64,000 nt of DNA from Endozoicomonas sp965198415 (GTDB lineage Bacteria > Pseudomonadota > Gammaproteobacteria > Pseudomonadales > Endozoicomonadaceae): NCBI GenBank assembly GCA_965198415.1, contig CBDAPN010000028.1, forward strand, positions 310,001-374,000, written 5' to 3'. The position numbers were made by a program, and so were the translations under genes. The notes below the pieces were generated by a model, which saw nothing but the letters and a program-made list of their open reading frames with translations, did not search any database and was not told where the DNA came from. Positions 1 to 10,000 of this stretch are shown piece by piece (position 1 is the first letter of the stretch; each line of letters begins with the position of its first letter).

Positions 1-1703
1 AAGTGCAGAGTCTGGCTGAAAAAGGCCAGTTGCCTCAAAAGCATACGACGGAGTATCGCTATGATGGCATGCAGCGCCTCACCGATGAGGTGCACACCGA
101 TCAAGCCACAAGCTTTCAAAAGCGCTACCGTTACGACGGCAACAACAACCTGCTCGCGGAAGAAGATCACAGCAACTGCGGGCCGGGCCAAAGCTTGCAG
201 TACTCATACAACAATCTCGATCAGCTGACCCATGTCAAGCTGGGTGAGGTAATAAAGCCGGTGCTGCACGATGCCAACGGACACCTGACGCAAGACCATA
301 AAGCGACTCGATATGAGTATGACGACGCAGGCTTTTTACTGCAGGTGCAACCGCAAAAAAAGCCAGCGACCCGTTACGAATATGGGCCAAATGGTCTGCT
401 TAGCCACCGCACCCATGGCGACTCCCAAAGCCATTTCTACCCCGACCACCATAAAAACATGCAAACGATCGTGAAAGACGGTCAGTGGCGCTCGCTGGTG
501 CGACACGGCAAAAACATAGTTGGCAGACAAACCGAACAGGGTCTGGATCAGTTTTTCAAAGTCAATGAGAGCACCGGCGTGGTTTTGCAGCAAACCAAAG
601 GCGAAACGCAGCTAAGCCTGCACCGCTACGACGCTTATGGCAAACCGCTGCAGCGCAACCAAACAAACGACACCGAGTTCACCTGGAATCAGGAATTGAC
701 CGAACCAGAAACCGGGCTCACTTACTTACGACACCGGTTTCACCACCCTGAACTGAGGCGTTTTATCACCCGGGATAACCTGCATATTGATAACCGCTAC
801 GCCTATGCCCACGGTGACCCGGTCAACTATGTCGACCCGATGGGGCATCTGAGTCACAATGCGATCGCTGCCGCATCAATGATTGCAATTACACTTCTTG
901 GAGTCCTCTTGACTATACCCTCACTCGGTGTTTCGGACGAGATTGCAGCAGCCACAAACACTGTCACAGCTGGGGCCATTGCTTCGACCGCTGAGGCGTA
1001 CCAAGAGGCAGTTGAATTCCAGATTAGTTCGTCGATTTTGGCAGCTGGATTTTTCTCAGGTGGTCAAGTAGCACTTATTAGCGGCAATAAAACAGCGGCT
1101 AAATATTTGACCATTACCAGCGACGTTATTGCTGGTATTGGTGCTGTTTCTTTATTGGCAACTGCGCCAGGGATTGTGAAGGGAGTCGTAAAAATTGCCA
1201 GAAGAATCACTTCTTTAACTTCTAAGGCTGGTGCGGCAGCTTCTTCGGTGTTTCGCAAGGCGGCAAGTGCTTTTGAGGGGGTGGAGGAGGGCGAGAGTGA
1301 AACCTCTAAATTACTGGGTAAATTTGCATCCAATGGATACAAAAAAGGAGGCAATTACCTTAATGAAGCGAAGGGTGAGACTGGCGCAACAACGGAATAT
1401 TATGGCACAAAAATGAAAGAGCTAGACCAGGGGGGGATTCATAATGAGAGTACATATACTGGTCCAAAAAAAGTATTTCTCGACGATGTTAGCAGCGAGG
1501 AGGGTAATATTTCCAATGCCTATAATGAGGGTGGGGTGAATTCCAACCCGGAAAAATCATTATCAGGTGGTGTGAGCGGTTCATCATCGAAAATGTCTCA
1601 ATCTTTTGGTCGTGATAATCCTGCGCTCGAAAACGAAGAAGATGCTAACACACCGTTTTCACAGGGCATGAATGGCTCTGAGGTATATTTCAGCGTCGAT
1701 TAA
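1..1703 (+). CDS. U0: RHS-repeat protein, 3' part only, class A tail
   Basis: The 5' end lies outside the window; the reading frame is open from the first bases and what remains is the last 566 or so residues. It holds the final YD repeats, the RHS core (LTYLRHRFHHPELRRF near 718-765) and the DPMGH motif at 834-848. The 284-residue extension has hydrophobic segments near 865-925, 1015-1080 and 1105-1190, with SGNK between the last two. A basic amphipathic stretch (KIARRITSLTSK) follows, then a hydrophilic tail. Tail motifs are ETSKLL (1299-1316) and DNPAL (1614-1628). The extension starts like that of U2 (SHNAIAA) but ends like that of U1, a mosaic pattern. The protein is presumably exported like its paralogues; its molecular activity is unknown. 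Confidence 0.95.
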   Translation, partial: VQSLAEKGQLPQKHTTEYRYDGMQRLTDEVHTDQATSFQKRYRYDGNNNLLAEEDHSNCGPGQSLQYSYNNLDQLTHVKLGEVIKPVLHDANGHLTQDHKATRYEYDDAGFLLQVQPQKKPATRYEYGPNGLLSHRTHGDSQSHFYPDHHKNMQTIVKDGQWRSLVRHGKNIVGRQTEQGLDQFFKVNESTGVVLQQTKGETQLSLHRYDAYGKPLQRNQTNDTEFTWNQELTEPETGLTYLRHRFHHPELRRFITRDNLHIDNRYAYAHGDPVNYVDPMGHLSHNAIAAASMIAITLLGVLLTIPSLGVSDEIAAATNTVTAGAIASTAEAYQEAVEFQISSSILAAGFFSGGQVALISGNKTAAKYLTITSDVIAGIGAVSLLATAPGIVKGVVKIARRITSLTSKAGAAASSVFRKAASAFEGVEEGESETSKLLGKFASNGYKKGGNYLNEAKGETGATTEYYGTKMKELDQGGIHNESTYTGPKKVFLDDVSSEEGNISNAYNEGGVNSNPEKSLSGGVSGSSSKMSQSFGRDNPALENEEDANTPFSQGMNGSEVYFSVD

Positions 1704-1742
1704 TTTACTAATTCAGGGCATCAATTTTATTTTATTAACTGG

Positions 1743-1767
1743 TGGCGCACTCATTAAAAGTGCGTCA
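1743..1767 (+). terminator. Spacer hairpin after U0
   Basis: TGGCGCACT pairs with AGTGCGTCA around a 7-base loop (9 bp with one G-U pair), 40 bp past the U0 stop. No T-run follows, so intrinsic termination is uncertain; it could instead be a 3' processing or REP-like element. Confidence 0.4.
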
Positions 1768-1866
1768 GTTACGCAGTACTGCCCCTCTTTAGAAAATCGT
1801 TTGATTTATTTCAAGGTGTACCCAGCGATGAGACTCCTACCGATTTTACTAAAATTCGTACCCTTA

Positions 1867-1902
1867 TTTCATAATGTGACAACCGCTTCTAGAGTGTATT
1901 AA
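1867..1902 (+). promoter_or_regulatory. Conserved upstream block before U1 (candidate promoter)
   Basis: A block of 36 bp beginning TTTCATAATGTGACA and ending GTGTATTAA is repeated before U1-U11 at nearly the same distance from the start codon. GTGACA (1876-1881) resembles a -35 box and TATTAA (1897-1902) a weak -10 box, 15 bp apart, which is shorter than ideal. AGGGG at 1920-1924 is the ribosome-binding site, 6 bp before the ATG. Confidence 0.45.
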
Positions 1903-1930
1903 GCCAACCAATGCTTCACAGGGGTGTACA

Positions 1931-4900
1931 ATGTCACAGTTATTGTATCAATGCAGATTGATACTCATTGGCCTGTTGCTCTTTTCCTGTCAGGCCACTG
2001 CTGTCTACAAAGGCAGCCATGCCTATAACCATATTAAGACACTCAAAGTACAGGTAAATACCGCCACCGGCACACTCAACCTTAACTATCCCATGATTAA
2101 AGCGCAGGGGGTACGGTTGCCTCTGAAAGTGAACCTGATCTACAGCTTTAATGCCCGGGGCATGTTTGGCCTGCCCCCGGGCTGGCAGCTGGATTTGGAT
2201 CATATTAGTGAGCATACCGCCGAACTCGGCGGTATGCAGTGGCTGATTGATGATTTATGGAATGATGAAACCGGCTTCGCTTCCGGACTTAAATATTACA
2301 ACCAGCATGGCACGCGCTTTCGTGATAAAGGGCAATCGGCGCCTATTCCCGGCTATCCAAACCTGAACTATCGCCACGTATCTCATCATAAAGACGGCAG
2401 TCGTCAGTTTTTTTCCCATCAGGGGTTATTGATGCTAATGGTTGACCGCTTTAATAACCATGTGCAATTCAGCTACGAAGAACCCATTGACAGCCTTGAG
2501 TCGGCAAAACTGGCCAGCATTAAAGACGATTTTGGTAACGTTTACCGCTTCATTTATGAACCGGGTACCATGATTATTCACTGCCCCGATAATCGGGTGC
2601 AAAAGATTTACTTTAATGGGGAGGGGATCACCAGAATTGAGAACCCATTACAGCAAAGCTATAAAATCACCTATATCAACCAATTTGGCAGAAACCTGAT
2701 ACGTACTTTGGAAACGCCTGAAGGGCTCCTTACTGAATTGAGCTATGACAGTATTTTTTACACCGACGACGGTGGTAAAAAGCAAATGCCGGTGGTTAAC
2801 CAGTTCAAACAGTATGACCTCTCTGACCTGAAACCTCATTATGAAGCCTATTACAAGTACAGCAAAGATTATAACTACACCGGCTATCCCTTGTACGCTC
2901 TATCCAGCAAGGGCGACAGTCTGATTGACAGCAATGATCAGTCCTACAAATACAGAGTGGAAGTCACAGAGGTTAATGGTGAACAGCAGCGTCAGCAGGT
3001 TTATGAATACAATTATCTGCACCTGCCAGTTGAGGTGCGAACCCTACGACAGGGGAAGCCTTATCTGAAAACCACTTTGGAGTATGCGATCTCACCGTTT
3101 AAATACAGTCGCTCAACCAATTACGACAAACCCACCAAAGTGATTCGTTACGTTTGGAATGGCACTACCTATACACCCAGTGACAAAACCGTCACCACCT
3201 TCGACCGTTATGGCAACAAACTGAGTGAGATCCGTTCAGCCCATGACCGCCAGCGCCAACAGTGGCAAGACCTTGATGCCACTTTCAGTCGCTATTTCAC
3301 CGACCATTACAGCCTGTTGGCGGAACACACCCGGGTTGACTTGCTGGGAGGCAGAGCCATTCGCAAAAGCTATGGGCTGGCTGCAGGTGGCAAAACGCAC
3401 AGCCATGAGCGCCTGTCCTGGAAATTGCCCCATAAAGACTGGCAAGACTGGCAGCAAGCGGATTTAACCCACGATGCAAAAGGACGACGACGCTCCACTA
3501 CCCACCACTGGCTGGTAAAAAACCAGCCGGGCATTCAATCAGTAAGCCACCACACCCGTTATCAATTCGACCCTGCCACTGCCCAGCTGACCATCACCAA
3601 AGTGAGCGATCAGGGGCGTGAGCATACAAAAGTTATGGATACCCGTAACTCCAGGCACCTGAAAACCATCACCCCCAAGGGTGAAGTCACTGCCTACACT
3701 TATGATCTTCTGAATCGCCCCCTGACCCAGACCGACCCGGCAGGCTACGTCATCCGCCGTACCTACGAAACGTTCAGTACCGACGGACAAAACAGCGTCA
3801 CCACGCAGAGCCCTTTAGGTGATACACGACGGACGATTCACGATGCATCCAAGCGCTCTATTCGCCAGCAGGATCTGCACAAAGGGCAGTGGCGCACCCT
3901 ATCCAGCCAGTCTTACAATGCCTTTGGCAAAGTAGACAGCAAAACCGATATTCTTGGCCTCACCACCCTCTTTGCCTACGACGATCTGGGTCGGCGTACC
4001 AGCACCAGCGACCCTTGGGGGAATGAACACCGAATTGAGTACAATGACCCGGCGATGACCACCACCGCCCTCATCAACGGGCGCCAACATCAAGTGGTCA
4101 GTAAGGTGCCCTGGGAGCGCAAACGGATTACCCGACACTACCCGGTAACCAACAACCGCCACGATCAGGCCACTGAATTCGTGGAAAACACCGTGGTACA
4201 CGATGCCCATAAAAAAGCAATTAGCACGACGTCGGCACTGGTTGACCTTCAAACCTACAAAAAACGGGAAATGGTCACTAACTTTATGCACTACGACGCC
4301 AACCACAACCTGATTGCCTCAGATACCAAAACCTGGGATGGCCTGCATGGCTTCAAAACTAGGGAGTACGATCTGCTGAACAAACTCTATAGCTGGCACA
4401 AGACGCTAAAAACGCCAGAACACACCAGCAGCCATAAAGGCTATCGCTACTTATATGACAGCGATGGTTTATTAGCGCAGATAGAGTCCCCAACAACAGT
4501 TGATGGCAGCCGCCTTTACCTGAAACACCGCTATGACAAAAACGGTCGGGAAATAGAGAAAATCCTGCAAAACGGCCATAGCATCCATTATCAATACGAC
4601 AACCGGGGTTTACTGACTGAACACGCCTGGAACCGGCATCAGAAGCGCCACGCCATCCGCCGTCAGTACGATGCCGATGGTCGGCTGGTTAAGTTAAGCG
4701 ACAGCGACGGGCGAACCATGAGCTATCGCTATACACCCAACGGGCGGCTGCTGGAGATGCGTTACCCGGATGACCGCTCGCTTAGCTATACCCTCGATAA
4801 CTACGACCGCATCATTACCCAAAAAGACGCCAATCAGACCGAACAGCACTTCGTTTATAAGCCAGAAGACAAAGGCCGTTTATCCAGCCTCAAAGTTAAG

Positions 4901-6813
4901 GGCAGTGAGATCAATTTTCATTACGGTGAAGATGATAACGGACAACATGGCAAGCTGATTAAAAGAACGACTAACGCAGAAGCAACAGGAGTAACACAAA
5001 CCCACTTACGCTATGGCGTATTCGGGCAGATGGTGGAATCCATCAGTGCTAATCCTAAAGCGCACTATGGCGTAAGCTACAACTACAACCCTAGGGGCGA
5101 GCTATTAAAACAAGTGCAGAGTTTGGCTGAAAAAGGCCAGCTGCCCGAAAGCATACGACGGAGTATCGCTATGATGGCATGCAGCGCCTCACCGATGAGG
5201 TGCACACCGATCAAGCCACAAGCTTTCAAAAGCGCTACCGTTACGACGGCAACAACAACCTGCTCGCGGAAGAAGATCACAGCAACTGCGGGCCGGGCCA
5301 AAGCTTGCAGTATTCGTATAACAACCTCGATCAGCTGACCCATGTCAAGGTGGGTGAGGTGATAAAGCCGGTGCTGCACGATGCCAACGGACACCTGACG
5401 CAAGACCATAAAGCGACTCAATATGAGTATGACGACGCCGGCTTTTTACTGCAGGTGCAACCGCAACAAAAGCCAGCGACCCGTTACGAATATGGGCCAA
5501 ATGGTCTGCTTAGCCACCGCACCCGTGGCGACTCCCAAAGCCATTTCTACCCCGACCACCATAAAAACATGCAAACGCTCGTGAAAGACGGTCAGTGGCG
5601 CTCGCTGGTGCGACACGGCAAAAACATAGTTGGCAGACAAACCGAACAGGGTCTGGATCAGTTTTTCAAAGTCAATGAGAGCACCGGCGTGGTTTTGCAG
5701 CAAACCAAAGGCGAAACGCAGCTAAGCCTGCACCGCTACGACGCTTATGGCAAACCGCTGCAGCGCAACCAAACAAACGACACCGAGTTCACCTGGAATC
5801 AGGAATTGACCGAACCAGAAACCGGGCTCACTTACTTACGACACCGGTTTCACCACCCTGAGCTGAGGCGTTTTATCACCCGGGATAACCTGCATATTGA
5901 TAACCGCTACGCCTATGCCCACGGCGACCCGGTCAACTATGTCGACCCGATGGGGCATCTGAGCAAAAAACTGACTGCTTCTATTGTAATGGCGGTAGTG
6001 ACGGCCGTTGGACTCCTCTTATCCCTACCCTCACTCGGCGCTTCAGACGAGGCAGCAGCGGCCGCAAACGTTACCACTGGTGCGACCGTTATTGATGCCA
6101 CTGGTTTTTACAGGAATATTGCTGGATATCAAGCTACCTGGACGTTTTTGCAAGTAGGTTTTTTGACAGGTGCTCAAAAGGCACTTGATTCGGGCAACAA
6201 AGAGTACGCTAATAATTTGATCTTTGTCAGTAAGTTGATAGGTGGTTTTGAGGTAGCTAGTGTAGTGGGAAGTGCGCCAGCGATCGTGTTGGGGGTCTTA
6301 AAAATAGCCCAAACGATAACTTCTATCACTTCTAAAGTTGGTGAGGCAGTTTCTGGAATGTTCCGGGAGGCGACAAGTGCTGCTGAGGGGCTGGAGGAGG
6401 GGGAGAGTGAAACCTCTCAATTAGTGGGTAACTTTGCATCCGCTTCGGACACCAAAGGAGGCAAGTACCTTAATAATTTGAAGGGTGATACTGGCGCAAC
6501 AACGGAATATTCTGGCTTTAAAATGAAAGAGCTAAACCAGGGGGTGATTCATAATGAGAGTACGTATACTGGTTCAAAAAAAGTATTTCTCGACGATGTT
6601 AGCAGCGAGGAGGGTGGTATTTACAATGCTTATAATGAGGGTGGGGTGAATTCTAACCTGGAAAAATCATTATCAGGTGGTGTGAGCGGTTCATCATCGA
6701 AAATGTCTCAATCTTTTGGTCGTGATAATCCTGCACTCGAAAACGAAGAAGATGCTAACACACCGTTTTCACAGCGCATGAATGACTCTGAGATATATTT
6801 CAGCGTCGATTAA
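1931..6813 (+). pseudogene. U1: RHS-repeat protein broken by a 1-base deletion, class A tail
   Basis: The ATG at 1931 follows AGGGG with a 6-base gap. The first frame runs to a stop at 5338 (1,135 residues), but true homology stops near 5146. There the paralogues read CTGCCTCAAAAGC and this copy reads CTGCCCGAAAGC, one base short plus a substitution. Beyond it the family sequence resumes in another frame and runs open to 6813. Restoring one base would give about 1,627 residues, the family length. The signal peptide is MSQLLYQCRLILIGLLLFSCQATA. The extension differs from U0 and U2 at its start (SKKLTASIVMAVV). It carries ETSQLV at 6409-6426, a weakened form of the ExxxLL seen in its neighbours, and DNPAL near the end. 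Either a real pseudogene, a truncated secreted scaffold, or a sequencing error. Confidence 0.88.
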
Positions 6814-6852
6814 TTTACTAATTCAGGGCATCAATTTTATTTTATTAACTGG

Positions 6853-6877
6853 TGGCGCACTCATTAAAAGTGCGTCA
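6853..6877 (+). terminator. Spacer hairpin after U1
   Basis: Same inverted repeat as after U0 (TGGCGCACT / AGTGCGTCA, 7-base loop), 40 bp past the stop. The whole 227-bp spacer is nearly identical to the U0-U1 spacer. Confidence 0.4.
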
Positions 6878-6976
6878 GTTACGCAGTACTGCCCCTCTTT
6901 AGAAAATCGTTTGATTTATTTCAAGGTGTACCCAGCCATGAGACTCCTACCGATTTTACTAAAATTTGTACCTTTA

Positions 6977-7012
6977 TTTCATAATGTGACAACCGCTTCT
7001 AAAGTGTATTAA
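6977..7012 (+). promoter_or_regulatory. Conserved upstream block before U2 (candidate promoter)
   Basis: Almost identical to the block before U1: GTGACA at 6986-6991 and TATTAA at 7007-7012. The start codon lies 29 bp downstream, preceded by AGGGG. Confidence 0.45.
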
Positions 7013-7040
7013 GCCAACCAATGCTTTATAGGGGTGTACA

Positions 7041-10000
7041 ATGTCACAGTTATTGTATCAATGCAGACTGATACTCATTGGCCTGTTGCTCTTTTCCTAT
7101 CAGGCCACTGCTGTCTACAAAGGCAGCCATGCCTATAACCATATTAAGGCACTCAAAGTACAGGTAAATACTGCCACCGGCACACTCAGTCTTAACTATC
7201 CTATGATTAAAGCGCAGGGGGTACGGTTGCCTCTGAAAGTGAACCTGACCTACAGCTTTAATGCCCAGGGCATGTTTGGCCTGCCCCCGGGCTGGCAGCT
7301 GGATTTGGATCATATTAGCGAGCATACCGCCGAACTCGGCGGTATGCAGTGGCTGATTGATGATTTATGGCAGGATGAAACCGGCTTCGCTTCCGGACTT
7401 AAATATTACAACCAGCATGGCACGCGCTTTCGTGATAAAGGGCAATCGGCGTCTATTCCCGGCTATCCAAACCTGAACTATCGCCACGTATCTCATCATA
7501 AAGACGGCGGTCGTCAGTTTTTTTCCCAACAGGGGTTATTGATGCTGATGGTTGACCGCTTTAATAACCATGTGCAATTCAGCTACGAAGAACCCATTGG
7601 TAGCCTTAAGTCGGCAAAACTGGCCAGCATTAAAGACGATTTTGGTAACGTTTACCGCTTCAGTTATGAACCGGGTACCATGATTATCCACTGCCCCGAT
7701 AACCGGGTGCAAAAGATTTACTTTAATGGGGAGGGGGTCACCAGAATTGAGAACCCATTACAGCAAAGCTATAAAATCACCTATATCAACCAATTTGGCA
7801 GAAACCTGATACATACTCTCGAAACGCCTGAAGGGCTTATCACTGAACTGAGCTATGACAGTATTTTTTACACCGACGACCGTGGTAAAAAGCAAATGCC
7901 GGTGGTTAACCAGTTCAAACAGTATGACCACTCTGGCCTGAAACCCCATCATGAAGCCTATTACAATTACAGCAAAGAATATAACTACACCGGCTATCCC
8001 TTGTATGCCCTATCCAGAAAGGGTGACAGTCTGATTGACAGTAATGATCAGTCTTACAAATACAGTGTGGAAGTTACAGAGGTTAATGGTGAACAGCAGC
8101 GTCAGCAGGTTTATGAATACAATTATCTGCACCTGCCAGTTGAGGTGCGAACCCTACGACAGGGGAAGCCTCATCTGAAAACCACTTATGAATATGCGAT
8201 CTCACCGTTTAAATACAGTCGCTCAACCAATTACGATAAACCCACCAAAGTGATTCGTTACGTTTGGAATGGCACTACCTATACACCCAGTGACAAAACC
8301 GTCACCACCTTCGACCATTATGGCAACAAACTGAGTGAGATCCGTTCAGCCCATGATCGTCAGCGCCAACAGTGGCAAGACCTTGATGCCACGTTCAGTC
8401 GCTATTTTACCGACCATTACAGCCTGATGGCGGAACACACCCGGGTTGACTTGCTGGGGGGCAGAGCCATTCGCAAAAGCTATGGGCTGGCTCCAGGTGG
8501 CAAAACACACAGCCATGAGCGCCTGTCCTGGAAATTGCCCCATAAAGACTGGCAAGACTGGCAGCAAGCGGACTTAACCCACGATGAGAAAGGACGACAA
8601 CGCTCCACTACCCACCACTGGCTGGTAAAAAACCAGCCGGGCATTCAATCAATAAGCCACTACATCCGTTATCAATTCGACCCCGCCACTGCCCAGCTGA
8701 CCATCACCAAAGTGAGCGATCAAGGGCGTGAGCATAAAAAAGTTATGGATACCCGTAACTCCAGGCATTTAAAAACCATCACCCCCAAGGGTGAAGTCAC
8801 TGCCTACACTTATGATCTTCTGAATCGTCTCCTCACCCAGACCGACCCGGCAGGCTACGTCACCCGCCGTACCTACGAAACGTTCAGTACCGATGGACAA
8901 AACAGCGTCACCACGCAGAGCCCTTTAGGTGATACACGACGGACGATTCACGATGCATCCAATCGTGCTATTCGCCAGCAGGATCTGCACAAAGGGCAGT
9001 GGCGCAACCTATCCAGCCAGTCTTACAATGCCTTTGGCAAAGTAGACAGCAAAACCGATATTCTTGGCCTCAGCACCCTCTTTGTCTACGATGATCTGGG
9101 TCGGCGCACCAGCACCAGCGACCCTTGGGGAAATGAGCACCGAATTGAGTACAACGACCCGGCCATGACCACTACCACCCGCATCAATGGGCGCCAACAT
9201 CGAGTGGTCAGCAAGATGCCCTGGGAGCGCAAACTGATTACCCGACACTACCCGGTAACCAACAACCCCCACGATCAGGCCAGTGAATTCGTGGAAAACA
9301 CCGTAGTATACGATGCCCATAAAAAAGTAATTAGCAGGACGTCGGCACTGGTTGACCTTAATACCCAAAAAGAACGGCAGATGATTACTAACCATTTGCG
9401 ATACGACGCCCAACACAACCTGATTGCCTCAGATACCCACAGCTGGGATGGCCTGCATGGCATTAAAACCCGGGAGTACGATCTGCTAAACAACATCTAT
9501 ACCTGGCACAAGACGCTAAAAACGCCAGAACACACCAGCAGCCATACAGGCTATCGCTACCTATATGACAGCGATGGTTTATTAGCGCAGATAGAATCCC
9601 CAATAAAAGCTGATGGTAGTCGTCTTTACCTGAAACACCGCTATGACAAAAACGGTCAAGAAATAGAGAAAATCCTGCAAAACGGCCATAGCATCCATTA
9701 TCAATACGACAACCGGGGTTTACTGACCGAACACGCCTGGAATCGGCATCAGAAGCGCCACGCCATCCGCCGTCAGTACGATGCCGATGGCCGGCTGGTT
9801 AAGTTAAGCGACATCGACGGGCATACCATGAGCTATCGCTATACGCCCAACGGGCGGCTGCTGGAGATGCGTTACCCGGATGACCGCTCGCTTAGCTATA
9901 CCCTGGATAACTACGACCGCATCATTACCCAAAAAGATGCCAACCAGACCGAACAGCACTTTGTTTATAAGCCAGAAGACAATGGCCGTTTATCCAGCCT

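Noticed and set aside
1672..1902. A 76-codon open frame overlapping the end of U0 and spanning the spacer, also present after U1 and U2
   Set aside because: It starts inside the previous gene, has no clear ribosome-binding site, and is replicated simply because the spacers are near-identical; it is not kept after U3 or U4. It is too weak to call an immunity gene or leader peptide.
2408..2414. Programmed -1 ribosomal frameshifting at the T7 run
   Set aside because: The zero frame is CAG TTT TTT TCC. The base before the first TTT is G, so the X XXY YYZ slippery rule is not met, and the zero frame gives the full product.
3899..4306. Long minus-strand open frames (for example 3899-4306, 9009-9416, 14123-14530, 19262-19669) repeated in every copy
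   Set aside because: They lie wholly inside the RHS genes and recur only because the scaffold DNA is repeated. They have no ribosome-binding site, and the encoded sequence is low-quality and rich in Val/Gly as expected of a shadow frame.
5179..6813. An independent gene starting at the internal ATG 5179
   Set aside because: The ATG is an ordinary internal Met of the family (DGMQRLTDEV) with no ribosome-binding site; the frame is the displaced 3' half of U1.
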